Positions 36,435 through 45,209 of a stretch of DNA of 64,000 bases are shown in pieces. The notes under the pieces were generated by a model. The model was not told the DNA's origin. It was given only the letters and a program-made list of their open reading frames with translations, and did not search any database. Every line of letters starts with the position of its first letter. The stretch's first letter is position 1. A program made the position numbers and the translations under genes. The DNA is from Gammaproteobacteria bacterium (GTDB taxonomy: Bacteria > Pseudomonadota > Gammaproteobacteria > Pseudomonadales > Azotimanducaceae). Location of the stretch: positions 1-64,000 of the forward strand of contig JAPUIA010000275.1 of the NCBI GenBank assembly GCA_027297435.1, in the 5' to 3' direction.

Positions 36435-37934
36435 CTAGGTACGCAATTTGTACCGCTGAATCTTACCCGTGGCCGTTTTCGGCAGCGTGTCGACAAATTC
36501 CACCCAGCGCGGTCGTTTGTACGCCGCCAAACGACCAGCGACGTGGTCGATCAAGGTTTTGGCGAGCGCATCGTTTGCCTCGTTACCTTCAGCTGCCACC
36601 ACGAACGCTTTGGGTTTGACGAGCTCATCATCGTCCTCGTGACCAACCACGGCTGCTTCGGCGACGGCTTGGTGGGCAAGGAGCGCATTCTCCACCTCCA
36701 TCGGCGAAACGTAGATGCCTCCGACCTTGAGTAAATCGTCGCTGCGCCCGCAATACCTATAGGCACCAGATTCCGTGCGCTGGTACTTATCACCGGTACA
36801 CATCCATGTCCCGTCGAACGTTGCTTGGTTCAACTCGGGTCGATTCCAGTAACCCCGGGTCATGCTCGGTCCTGTCACGTATAGGTCGCCAATCTCACCA
36901 GCCTCGGTAAGTTCGGCACCCGTGTCATCCAACAGCTTGACTTGGTAGTTGGACACCGGCGTGCCGCTCGTGCCGGGTTGCACGTCACCCGTGCGGTTAG
37001 ACATGTAGATGTGCAACATCTCGGTCGAGCCGATACCGTCCAAGATCTCAACGCCCGTCGCCTCGCGCCAGCGATCGAATATGGCCTCAGGGAGCGCTTC
37101 ACCAGCTGAGACGCAATGTCGAATGCGATGATTCCGGGGTACGTTGTCGGTATTGAGCAACATCGCATACAAGGTCGGCACACCGAAGAATATCGTCGGC
37201 CGATACTCGTTTAGGATAGAGACGACCGCGTCCGGTGTGGGTGGTGCTTCAAGCAGCAGGACGGTTGCACCCACCGACATGGGAAAGGTGAGGGAGTTGC
37301 CGAGTCCGTAGGCAAAGAAAAACTTCGCCGCCGAGAAGCAGACATCGCTCTCACTCAACTTCAAGATGCCTCTTCCGTAGTTCTCCGCCGTTGCCAGCAA
37401 GTCGCCGTGGCTATGCATGACGCCCTTGGGGCGCCCGGTCGTACCGGATGTGTACAGCCAGAACGCCACATCATCTTGACCTGCCTGCACGCCTCGCCAG
37501 TCTGCTGGGCTGTCCCGCAATTCAGCCCAGATATTGCGCCCGCCATCCCCGTCGACGGTGAATTTCAGCAACGCCGCATCCTCGGGCAACCGCTCGACGA
37601 GGGCACCTGCAGCGACGAACGCTGAGGCACCGCTATCCTCTGCGATGAACGCATAATCATCTCTCGTCAACAGCGTGTTCAGGGGTATCGGGACGATACC
37701 CGCCTGCATGGCGCCGAGAAAACAGACCGGAAAGGCGACCGTATCGTGCAACGCAAGCAGCACTCTTTGTTCAGGCTCAATCCCTGCACGCAACAAGAGG
37801 TTGGCAAAGCGACCGGCAAGATCTGCAACCTCGGTGTAGGTGTGCGGTCCATCTTTGTCGATGAACGCAGTACGCGCACCACGTTCGCCGACCAGGTTTG
37901 GTACGAGCAGCTCGTTAGCTGCGTTGTAGTTCAT
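36435..37934 (-). CDS. bclA: Benzoate-CoA ligase-family enzyme
   Basis: A 499-residue adenylate-forming ligase of the benzoate-CoA ligase group. The AMP-binding loop YTSGTTGRPKGV begins at residue 161. The SAKFFFAYGLGNSL segment and the VPTLYAMLL stretch match benzoate-CoA ligases, and Lys491 is in the terminal ATGK. It would make benzoyl-CoA from benzoate, ATP and CoA, the entry step to the box pathway. It lies 18 bp after boxB on the same strand, and this context supports benzoate over other aryl acids. Confidence 0.92.
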   Translation of the reverse strand: MNYNAANELLVPNLVGERGARTAFIDKDGPHTYTEVADLAGRFANLLLRAGIEPEQRVLLALHDTVAFPVCFLGAMQAGIVPIPLNTLLTRDDYAFIAEDSGASAFVAAGALVERLPEDAALLKFTVDGDGGRNIWAELRDSPADWRGVQAGQDDVAFWLYTSGTTGRPKGVMHSHGDLLATAENYGRGILKLSESDVCFSAAKFFFAYGLGNSLTFPMSVGATVLLLEAPPTPDAVVSILNEYRPTIFFGVPTLYAMLLNTDNVPRNHRIRHCVSAGEALPEAIFDRWREATGVEILDGIGSTEMLHIYMSNRTGDVQPGTSGTPVSNYQVKLLDDTGAELTEAGEIGDLYVTGPSMTRGYWNRPELNQATFDGTWMCTGDKYQRTESGAYRYCGRSDDLLKVGGIYVSPMEVENALLAHQAVAEAAVVGHEDDDELVKPKAFVVAAEGNEANDALAKTLIDHVAGRLAAYKRPRWVEFVDTLPKTATGKIQRYKLRT

Positions 37935-37952
37935 CTCAATCTCTCGTCACGA

Positions 37953-39395
37953 TCATGACGGGATGCGTACGTATTCGAACTCGCCCGGTTTGCCCCCCAC
38001 CCCGCTCTTCGGAGGAGAAATCCAGTCTGCATATTCGCCGACCTGATCCACGGGTTTCATCAAGCTGAGTACGTAGGTTGAATCCTCGGAAGAGCCCAAG
38101 AAGCTGTCGTGCTCGGCGAGCCACGTCGCCTCATTGAGGACGGCACCACCAGGCGAAACGTACATATCCGCGAACATGCCCTGCCGGCGGTTGAACGCAC
38201 GATGCGGTAGAACGAGCTCGAAATCGATGCCGTGCGATTTGATCACCTTGTTCCAGGCCGCAACGACTTTTTGGCAGTCGACGATGTAATCATCTAGAAG
38301 ACGTGCGTTGATCGCCGTAATCGCCGACATCGCCTCGGTGACAAATCGCCCGTCCTTGAACGTGAGCACTGGGTAGGTGTCGTCACGCAACTGATGGTCG
38401 TCATCGATATCGGTCTCGTGAAAGCGGCCTTTGATGCCGGCGTTGAACAGGTTGGCTGCGTTGGTCGAAATCTCAGAGCCGAACAGATCCAATGTCACTG
38501 AAAAATGGAAGTTCATCTTGCGTTGCAACAATGGCAGATCGATCACGCGCAGTTCATGTAGGCGACCAACGTCGCCTGGATCAGTGATGCCATGCTCGTG
38601 CATGACGACACTCGTGCGATCGATGATTCTCTCGACGCCACTCTTACCGACGAACATATGGTGGCCTTCCTCGGTGAGCATGAATCGACAGGTACGCGAC
38701 AGTGGATCGAAGCCTGATTGCGCGAGCGACTCGAGTTGCATCTTGCCGTCCCGGTCGGTAAAGCTCGTGAACAAGAAGAACGACAACCAGTCCGGCGTTG
38801 CTTCGTTGAACGCGCCGAGAATACGTGGACGGTCGGCGTCGCCCGACGTGCGTTCCAGCAACATGTCGGCTTCTTCCCTGCCGTCGCGCCCAAAGTACTT
38901 GTGCAGTAGATAGGCCATTGCCCAAAGGTGTCGGCCTTCTTCGACGTTGACCTGGAAGACGTTGCGCATGTCGTAGAGCGACGGTGCGGTGTGACCGAGA
39001 AAACGCTGCTGTTCAACGGACGCCGGTTCAGTATCGCCCTGAATGACGATGAGGCGTTGGATGAGCGCGCGGTACTCACCGGGGATTTCCTGCCAGGCGG
39101 GTTCGCCTTTGTGCTCACCGAAGGGGATGGTGCGACCTTCTTCTTGCGGCGCGAGTAGTACGCCCCACCGATATTCGGGCATCCGCACGAAGCCAAACTT
39201 CGCCCAGGCGCCACGCTCTACACCCACCGCCGTTCGTAGATACACCTCGGCCTGCTGAAAATCCGTCGGACCGGACTCTCTCCACCAGTTCAAGAACTTG
39301 GGTTGCCATGTCTCAAGCGCCCGTCGCAGCCGGCGGTCCGAAGACAGGTCTACGTTATTTGGAATGAGCGTATCGTAGCTAACGTCGTTAGCCAT
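37953..39395 (-). CDS. boxB: Benzoyl-CoA 2,3-epoxidase oxygenase subunit BoxB
   Basis: A 480-residue di-iron oxygenase subunit that, with the reductase BoxA, inserts one oxygen atom of O2 into benzoyl-CoA to form 2,3-epoxybenzoyl-CoA. Helix motifs with iron-ligand glutamates and histidines (EEGRHLWAMAYLL and TEEGHHMFVGKSGV) and the long C-terminal domain match BoxB along the full length. It lies 10 bp after boxC and 18 bp before the ligase, giving the operon order boxC-boxB-bclA. No boxA is in the window. Confidence 0.95.
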   Translation of the reverse strand: MANDVSYDTLIPNNVDLSSDRRLRRALETWQPKFLNWWRESGPTDFQQAEVYLRTAVGVERGAWAKFGFVRMPEYRWGVLLAPQEEGRTIPFGEHKGEPAWQEIPGEYRALIQRLIVIQGDTEPASVEQQRFLGHTAPSLYDMRNVFQVNVEEGRHLWAMAYLLHKYFGRDGREEADMLLERTSGDADRPRILGAFNEATPDWLSFFLFTSFTDRDGKMQLESLAQSGFDPLSRTCRFMLTEEGHHMFVGKSGVERIIDRTSVVMHEHGITDPGDVGRLHELRVIDLPLLQRKMNFHFSVTLDLFGSEISTNAANLFNAGIKGRFHETDIDDDHQLRDDTYPVLTFKDGRFVTEAMSAITAINARLLDDYIVDCQKVVAAWNKVIKSHGIDFELVLPHRAFNRRQGMFADMYVSPGGAVLNEATWLAEHDSFLGSSEDSTYVLSLMKPVDQVGEYADWISPPKSGVGGKPGEFEYVRIPS

Positions 39396-39405
39396 GTTTT
39401 AATCC

Positions 39406-41070
39406 TCAGACACGTGTTTTGTCGAACTCAGGACGGCGTCCGGTTCCATACAGAGTTAGAGCACCATTGGGCCCGACGGCGTTGGGCCGTTGAAAGATCC
39501 AGTTCTGCCATGCGGTAAGCCGCGCAAAGATCTTGCTTTCCATGGTTTCGGGTCCCGGGAATCGCAAGTTGGCCTCCATCCCGGTGAGCGCGTCCGGCGA
39601 GAATCCGACTCGCGCCTCTGTAAGAAGCCTGAGTTCGTCCTTCCAATCGATATCGTCGAGCACCGTTGTGACAAGGCCAGCGTCTGCTGCCGCCTCAGCC
39701 GCTAACGCTTTGCCGATCAACGTTCGGGCGGTTTGCAGGGTTTCCGGTTCGCCCAGAAAACGGATCTCTAACCGGGTCAGGCCGTTGACCGTCGGGTAGC
39801 GTCCAAAATTGCCGGGGGTCAAACACAGGGTAGCAATTGGCGCGTTGTCGTCGCGGTCTTCGAATTGGCCTTCCAGCATAAAGCTGCGATCGGCCGCGAA
39901 GGCGATCTCGGCCAAGATGCCGGCAAAGCAGCTGCCGGGTTCGATGAGTGCGAACATCGATCTCGATGTCAGGTCGAGACGCTTCAACACTCTCCGGGTA
40001 TGCAGATTTACCTCGCGCACGAACCAGTGTTCGGCGCGAGCTTCGAGAAAGTTGTCGTAGGCGGCAACCCGATCCGCCGCGCCACATGTTTTTAGGAAAA
40101 TGGTGCCGAGCTCGGGTTCGTTGAACCGCAACTCCAAAACAGCGTCGTCCAGTTCGCGCATCATTGCTAGCGGCCAGAACTGAGCGCCCTGCTGCTCGGC
40201 AGCGCTTGCATCGCGCGGTACATTGGTTGTAGGACCGCGAACTTCCAGCGTTGCGTGTTGACCCTCACGATTGAGCCGAACCGACACGAAGGAGTACTCG
40301 ATACTGTCCGCTTCGATGGTCTTGTCGAGCTGTGAGAGCACCACCGAGGTCGAAGCGTCGGGTCGATCCGAGCTCGCAGCGAGCTCGCGGACGAGTTTCT
40401 CGCAGCGCGCCTCGAACGCCGATCGTGGAATCGCTTCATCCACCAATCTGGCTCGTACCGCGCGCTCTCCGCGCATGCCTTCTTCCAGCGTGCAGAAGTG
40501 ATCAGCGATATCGCGCCGCACCTTACGCTTGTCGACCACGCGGGTCAGTCCACCGGTGCCTGGCAACACGGCCAGCAGCGGTACTTCGGGTAGGGACACG
40601 GCGGCATAGCCGTCATCCACGATCAGAATCTTATGCGCCGCGAGGGCGAGCTCGTAGCCGCCGCCCGCCGCCGTACCGTTAATGGCAGCAACGTAACTTT
40701 GTCGCGAGTGTTCGGTGGCATCTTCGATGGCGTTGCGGGTTTCGTTGGTGAATTTGCAGAAATTAACTTTGTGCACATGGGTCGCGCCAGCCAACATGCG
40801 AATGTTGGCCCCCGCACAGAAGGTATTGGGTTTCGCCGAGGTGATCATTACCGCTTTGACTTCGGGGTGTTCGAAACGCAGACGCTGCACCGCATCGGCA
40901 AGCTCGATGTCGACGCCGATGTCGTAGGTGTTGAGCTTGAGCTCATAGCCTTCGAACATGCCACCGGCTTCATCGACGTCGAGGATCAGCCGCGCGATCG
41001 GCGGGGAGATCTCGAGCTTCCAGTGGCGATACCGATCGGGGTGCGTTGCAAAATCGATGCGCTTGTTCAT
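39406..41070 (-). CDS. boxC: 2,3-Epoxybenzoyl-CoA dihydrolase BoxC
   Basis: A 554-residue crotonase-superfamily enzyme that opens and hydrolyses the ring of 2,3-epoxybenzoyl-CoA, releasing formate and a 3,4-dehydroadipyl-CoA semialdehyde. The crotonase oxyanion segments NTFCAGANIRML and AAGGGYELALAAHKIL are in the N-terminal half, and a second crotonase-like half follows, as in known BoxC. It is the first gene of the operon. The next 256 bp upstream contain a hairpin array, so its promoter must lie close to the gene or within that array. Confidence 0.95.
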   Translation of the reverse strand: MNKRIDFATHPDRYRHWKLEISPPIARLILDVDEAGGMFEGYELKLNTYDIGVDIELADAVQRLRFEHPEVKAVMITSAKPNTFCAGANIRMLAGATHVHKVNFCKFTNETRNAIEDATEHSRQSYVAAINGTAAGGGYELALAAHKILIVDDGYAAVSLPEVPLLAVLPGTGGLTRVVDKRKVRRDIADHFCTLEEGMRGERAVRARLVDEAIPRSAFEARCEKLVRELAASSDRPDASTSVVLSQLDKTIEADSIEYSFVSVRLNREGQHATLEVRGPTTNVPRDASAAEQQGAQFWPLAMMRELDDAVLELRFNEPELGTIFLKTCGAADRVAAYDNFLEARAEHWFVREVNLHTRRVLKRLDLTSRSMFALIEPGSCFAGILAEIAFAADRSFMLEGQFEDRDDNAPIATLCLTPGNFGRYPTVNGLTRLEIRFLGEPETLQTARTLIGKALAAEAAADAGLVTTVLDDIDWKDELRLLTEARVGFSPDALTGMEANLRFPGPETMESKIFARLTAWQNWIFQRPNAVGPNGALTLYGTGRRPEFDKTRV

Positions 41071-41173
41071 GCGTTATAGAAACGGTAGGACTTTGACCAG
41101 TCGTTGGTAAAAACGCGGAATGCGTACGATCGACAGGATAGGTCTTCAACCACCGATCAGACTAGCGACTTGT

Positions 41174-41342
41174 TGAAAAATGATTCTAACGAATCATTTT
41201 TCACCCACGGGCCGTCCTTGGCCCATGGGACCCAACGACAAATCAAGCACTTACGTGCTCGATTTGCGCCTATGCCATCGGCCGTTCGCCGCGCAAACGC
41301 CTGGCCAGACGCTATCAGCGTGTTTTTCAACACGCTGATAGC
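41174..41342. repeat. Array of stacked hairpins (modular palindromic repeat)
   Basis: Four clear hairpins stand one after another: 13-bp stem with TAAC loop (41174-41203); CCCACGGGCC/GGCCCATGGG (41204-41229); CAAATCAAGCAC with TTAC loop and one mismatch (41239-41266); and a 14-bp perfect stem with TTTC loop (41311-41342). A fifth, TTTGCGC...GCGCAAA (41263-41297), overlaps the third. The last hairpin contains the final codons and TGA of the adjacent minus-strand gene. This is a repeat block distinct in sequence from the 6811 type. Confidence 0.75.
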
Positions 41343-41782
41343 TCTATGTCGATGAGAACCGCGGTCGCGCTCGCGCGATCGACGTCATCGGGCGTCGGCC
41401 GGCCCCCTCGGTCCAATTTTATCCCCATATACGCAGCGTCCGCGGGGTGCCTTGACCACATCTCGAGCAAGATGGGACCAATTCTATTGGGGTTGTCGCG
41501 GATTGCGGTCGCGGTGCCATCTACCTTCGAACCTGCGAGTCTCAGTTGCACCGGGCGCGGATTGATGAAATTAGGCCACCACCCAGTGTCCGGTGAGGTG
41601 GTGCAGCATACGTGATTGCCGTCGCGCATATACCGAACCGGGACGGTGCGTTTGCGGCCGGTTTTGGCGCCGGTGTAGGCGATGGTCATCAGGCTTTTGC
41701 TCATCAACCCGTGCAGCGGCGAGTGCAGCAAACCGATCATCACCGGGTTGACTATGGGAAACAGCCAGTCTGGAACCTTCAT
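41327..41782 (-). CDS. DDN-like deazaflavin-dependent nitroreductase-family protein
   Basis: A 151-residue protein of the same split-barrel family as the one at 6927. TGAKTGRKRTVPVRYM is the flavin-binding core, and GWWPNFINPRPVQLRLAG follows. The last residues, ELSAC and the stop, are encoded inside a hairpin of the palindromic array, so the C-terminus seems to have been replaced or extended by repeat sequence. Its ATG overlaps the DUF2277 stop by 4 nt. The cofactor is unproven. Confidence 0.82.
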   Translation of the reverse strand: MKVPDWLFPIVNPVMIGLLHSPLHGLMSKSLMTIAYTGAKTGRKRTVPVRYMRDGNHVCCTTSPDTGWWPNFINPRPVQLRLAGSKVDGTATAIRDNPNRIGPILLEMWSRHPADAAYMGIKLDRGGRPTPDDVDRASATAVLIDIELSAC

Positions 41783-42048
41783 GTTCCGAATCGCAAGTCC
41801 GCTCGCGCCCGGGCTTTGGCCGCTTGTAATTCGCGGTTTTTCGGTGCTGCGTTGGTCACCAGGCCCTTGAGCAGCCGGTCGGCGGTTTCGCTGACCGAAA
41901 GAAAAGCGTCGTTGAAAGCTGCCTCATTGGCGTGGGAAGGTTTGTTGAAGCCGCTCAGCTTGCGAACGAACTGTAGCGCGGCGGCGCGTACTTCGTCCTC
42001 CGTGGCGGGCGGGTCGAAGTTGTAGAGGGTTTTGATGTTTCGGCACAT
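41779..42048 (-). CDS. DUF2277 protein
   Basis: An 89-residue protein beginning MCRNIKTLYNFDPPAT, the signature start of the DUF2277 family. It is helical, soluble and of family-normal length. Function is unknown. It overlaps the DDN-like gene by 4 nt and follows the DUF3500 gene by 12 bp, so the three are probably one transcript. Confidence 0.9.
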   Translation of the reverse strand: MCRNIKTLYNFDPPATEDEVRAAALQFVRKLSGFNKPSHANEAAFNDAFLSVSETADRLLKGLVTNAAPKNRELQAAKARARADLRFGT

Positions 42049-42060
42049 AGCGCGTCTCTG

Positions 42061-43089
42061 TTAGTGGTTCTGTTCATAGTGGCGTTGTAACAAATCGATA
42101 CCGTAGTCGCGCTGCGGGTTGCTCCACACCGAGTGGATGTGATTGACCGTCTCGCTGCCGCGGTTGGGCAGCTGGTCAAACTCGATCACGACGTTGGGTC
42201 CCCTGACCGCCCAATAGTGTCTGCGTGTTGGGTCTTTACTGCCACGCCACTCGAAGTTGAGGTTCTCGAGTCCGGCGTTGCGTATCTCGTCCAGCTCCGT
42301 GACCGCGAGTTCGGGGTGGAGAGATCGAATCCAGGTCTCGAGCAGCGTTTCCAGCAGGCTCAGTTGTGCCGCATCGAACGTCGTCGCGGACACCCCTCGA
42401 GGTCGCTGTGATTCGCGGGGCCCGCGCTGGATGCCGCCCTGGCCGGGGTCATCCGGCGAGTAGGCTCGATCGAGTTGCGCGGGGTTCAAACTCGCGAGCA
42501 AGGCTTGCCCGATGGCCTCATGCGGCACCATGAGTCTGAAACCGGCCCGGGGGCCGGTCGCGACAACGACCGGATTGGTGCCGAGAAACAAAGGCGTCGC
42601 ACGCACCTCGCCATCCACGGCCGTTACGTTGACCGAAACGTGGTGGCCCTCGACCTTCCATGCCCAGGGCGAGTCCGAAGCAGGCGTGCCGTACACCTCA
42701 AAGCGGTAGTCGTCCGACAATCTCGCGGCGCTCCACGTTTCGCTGTGCCGCAACACGTCGTCCATGAGCATGATGTGGTTGACTAACAAGTAGCCTGATT
42801 CGCTCAACACGCCGCGCAGCAATCCGTGGGCGGCCAGCCGCGCGGGTAACGGCATGACGCCGAGCGGTACGCCACGCGTGGCTTGCATGGCGTTAGGTAC
42901 GAAGTCGAGGTTGAACCGTTCGCTGTCGTTCAGATCGTAGCGCAACCGGCCTGGTTTGATGATCTCGGGAATCGCGTCGACCGCGTCCACCAACGCCTTA
43001 CCTTGTTTGGCCATGTGGGCGCTGATGTCATGGCCGTGGCTCGACAGTGCGAGACAGCAAGACAGGATTGCGAACGTGAGTCTGACCAT
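42061..43089 (-). CDS. DUF3500 exported protein
   Basis: A 342-residue protein with a signal peptide (residues 1-20, ending LSSHG). The rest matches DUF3500: RFNLDFVPNAMQATRGVPLG, WAWKVEGHHVSVNVT and RHYWAVRGPNVVIEFD are recognisable landmarks. It should be periplasmic or extracellular. Family function is unknown. The ATG at 43089 gives the signal peptide; an upstream start adds only five residues. A frameshifted membrane-protein gene lies 11 bp upstream. Confidence 0.85.
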   Translation of the reverse strand: MVRLTFAILSCCLALSSHGHDISAHMAKQGKALVDAVDAIPEIIKPGRLRYDLNDSERFNLDFVPNAMQATRGVPLGVMPLPARLAAHGLLRGVLSESGYLLVNHIMLMDDVLRHSETWSAARLSDDYRFEVYGTPASDSPWAWKVEGHHVSVNVTAVDGEVRATPLFLGTNPVVVATGPRAGFRLMVPHEAIGQALLASLNPAQLDRAYSPDDPGQGGIQRGPRESQRPRGVSATTFDAAQLSLLETLLETWIRSLHPELAVTELDEIRNAGLENLNFEWRGSKDPTRRHYWAVRGPNVVIEFDQLPNRGSETVNHIHSVWSNPQRDYGIDLLQRHYEQNH

Positions 43090-43100
43090 GATGAATCCCC

Positions 43101-43492
43101 TCACCAGACACCGGCGCCGTAGGCGATCAACAGGCCAAACGCGACGCCAAAACCCATTGAAATCCGCTTAACCCCCGCACCCTTGTCGAGGAACCAATTC
43201 ATCAACCCCTCGAGGCGGGTTCGACCAAGTATCGGAATGAGCGCTGCAACCACGATGACGAACCAACCGAATCCCTCGAACACCCAGGGCGCGTGGGTTG
43301 CATCCGCGATGGCGATGAGGATGATCCCCAGGACGACGCGGACCCCGGTAGCGAAGTAGATCGCCCAACTTTGCTGCACGGCGGTCTTCATCGAGCCGGA
43401 TAGCTTGTCCGGAACGAAGGCTCCGAAGCGCAAAACGCGGCAACGATGATCCCGAACAGCGCGATGAACCCCTGAAGGATCGTCACGGTCAT
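43101..43492 (-). pseudogene. Small membrane-protein gene with apparent frameshift
   Basis: From the ATG at 43490-43492 the frame reads MTVTILQGFIALFGIIVAAF, a clear membrane helix, then leaves the frame that encodes the rest of the protein (FGAFVPDKL... to ...AYGAGVW, three more helices). One extra base near 43426-43436, for instance one more A in the AAAA run, would join the two parts into a protein of about 130 residues. It is therefore either a recent frameshift or a sequencing error. The family is not recognised. It lies upstream of the DUF3500 gene in the same direction. Confidence 0.65.
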
Positions 43493-43555
43493 GTCGCATC
43501 CCCCTGACGCATTCGGTGACCGGGGTCGAATTATACGACGCTGGGTCAAGCGTTA

Positions 43556-44032
43556 TCAGTCCAATAGAAATTCGAACTCGACCTCGTCGCGGATCGCAAC
43601 ACCTGCGCCGTCCGTGAGTGGAATTTCGGGCTTGATTGATCGTGCGGTCGTGACCGCGTCCAGATGTACTGCGTACTGGTGCCATCCGATATGCCGATAG
43701 AAACCGATGGCCTGGGTATTGTCGTTGGTGGTCACCAGCCAGACACGCTGGCAGAGTCGGCTTCTGGCGAAAGACAGCGCGTGTTCCAGAAGTTGCCGAC
43801 CGATGCCGTGGCCGGCTTGCACGGCGGCGACCACCACCAACTGCAACTCGCGATCGGTAGCGTGGTACTGGTAGAGACCGGCAGCAGAACCGTTGCGCTC
43901 CAATATGAACCCCGGCAACGCCTGCGCGTCATAAAGCTTGCCTCGCGAGACGACGCGTTGGGACGCAAAGTGTCGAGTCACGATGTTCCTCACCCAATCT
44001 CGATCCGCTTCCGTGATTTCGCGAAAGCTCAT
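43556..44032 (-). CDS. GNAT N-acetyltransferase
   Basis: A 158-residue acetyltransferase. The acetyl-CoA loop is QAGHGIGRQLLEHAL, preceded by the beta-4 strand LQLVVVAAV and followed by RVWLVTTNDNTQAIGFYRHIGW. The start at 44032 overlaps the HAD gene stop by 4 nt; the upstream extension of the frame is rejected because it lies inside that gene. The acceptor is unknown. Confidence 0.88.
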   Translation of the reverse strand: MSFREITEADRDWVRNIVTRHFASQRVVSRGKLYDAQALPGFILERNGSAAGLYQYHATDRELQLVVVAAVQAGHGIGRQLLEHALSFARSRLCQRVWLVTTNDNTQAIGFYRHIGWHQYAVHLDAVTTARSIKPEIPLTDGAGVAIRDEVEFEFLLD

Positions 44033-44691
44033 GACCAGTCGAGTTCTACTAGGCGACCAACATCGGCAATGACCAAGTCGGCGCCGGCGCTGACCAGCGT
44101 ATCTGTATCGCCACTGCCCGTGAGTACGCCTACGCAATACATATCGAGCGTTTTGCCGGTGTGCATATCGATGCCGCCGTCACCGATCATCGCGGCCAAT
44201 TGGGGTGCCACGGACAGCCCGTCCAGAGCTTGAACGATGTGGCGCGGGTCCGGCTTCAGGTGTGGAACATCATCGCGCGCCAGTACGCTGTCGAAGCAAT
44301 CGTCTATGTCGGGAAAGATGGTGCGTATGGCTTCACTGCAGTTGCGGGTGACGACCGCCGTCTTGCGACCGGATTGGCGCAACGTACAGGCTAGAGCGCG
44401 AACTTCGGGAAAAGGTTCTGTCGAGGATGCAGCGTTGAGCTCGATGTCGGTGATCAGCCGGTGGGCCTTGCCGTGATAGGTCTCGGCAGCAGATGGATCG
44501 TGTTCTTGCAACCACTCGGTGGCGGCTTCGATCACTTCGACGATGTGCAGGCGTTCGAATACCTGGGTGGGTACCCCGTTGGCGTCCGTCAGCGCGATGA
44601 CCCGCCGTCGCATGTCGGGTAGGTCGAGGTTGGGTGCAAGCGTGCCGTCGAAGTCGAAAACCAAGGCGGCGGCCGTAACGAGGTCTCGCAT
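44029..44691 (-). CDS. HAD-superfamily phosphatase (PGPase-like)
   Basis: A 220-residue HAD hydrolase with a helical cap. Motif I is VFDFDGTLAP (residues about 11-20), motif II is AVVTRN, motif III is LKPDPRH and motif IV is IGDGGIDM. It resembles phosphoglycolate-phosphatase-like enzymes. The ATG at 44691 is chosen; the open frame continues upstream but only through the neighbouring acetyltransferase gene. It lies between two GNAT genes in a compact operon. Confidence 0.88.
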   Translation of the reverse strand: MRDLVTAAALVFDFDGTLAPNLDLPDMRRRVIALTDANGVPTQVFERLHIVEVIEAATEWLQEHDPSAAETYHGKAHRLITDIELNAASSTEPFPEVRALACTLRQSGRKTAVVTRNCSEAIRTIFPDIDDCFDSVLARDDVPHLKPDPRHIVQALDGLSVAPQLAAMIGDGGIDMHTGKTLDMYCVGVLTGSGDTDTLVSAGADLVIADVGRLVELDWS

Positions 44692-44699
44692 CCTGGGCG

Positions 44700-45209
44700 T
44701 TAGGCGCCAGTCTCGTGAAAGGCCTTGGCGTAATAGGCATCGGCGGTGACGTGATCCAAGCAACCGGGGGTGAGCGCGAGCTCCATGAAGCTGTCCGTTG
44801 CTCCGTACTCGTTGCCGATACGAGATCGGCGAAAGCCGAATCCGTGGTAGTACGCGGGATGCCCCAACAAGAACAAGACATCGATGCTCATCACGCGGCA
44901 ACGCTCGATCATAGCGAACATGAGTTGGCTGCCTATCCCGCGACCTTGCAAACCGGGCGTCACCGACAGCGGTGCGACACCTCCACAGGTCAATGCTCCC
45001 GCCGGTTCCAGCCGAATAGGAGAAACGATCACGTTGCCGACGATAGCGCCGTCCAACTCGGCGACGAGGCTCATCCAGACGTCTTGGTCGGATACGAGTT
45101 GTGCAACCAGGTTGGCCTCTTCCACGCGTTTGAAAGCAGCGGCGACGACATGGCAGATGGCATCGAGCTCGCTCGGCTCGGCGCCTCGTACGCACGCTGC
45201 GTTACTCAT
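44700..45209 (-). CDS. GNAT N-acetyltransferase
   Basis: A 169-residue acetyltransferase. The acetyl-CoA loop is PGLQGRGIGSQLM, after the LSVTP strand, and FLLGHPAYYHGFGFRRS is the typical C-terminal region of the YhbS-like subgroup. Its ATG overlaps the stop of the cupin gene by 8 nt, and its stop is 8 bp from the HAD start, so it sits in the middle of the operon. The substrate is unknown. Confidence 0.88.
   Translation of the reverse strand: MSNAACVRGAEPSELDAICHVVAAAFKRVEEANLVAQLVSDQDVWMSLVAELDGAIVGNVIVSPIRLEPAGALTCGGVAPLSVTPGLQGRGIGSQLMFAMIERCRVMSIDVLFLLGHPAYYHGFGFRRSRIGNEYGATDSFMELALTPGCLDHVTADAYYAKAFHETGA

Noticed and set aside
44692-45195. Upstream extension of the HAD phosphatase frame inside a neighbouring gene
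   Set aside because: It lies wholly in another frame of the GNAT gene, with Arg-rich shadow composition. A normal HAD start is at 44691.
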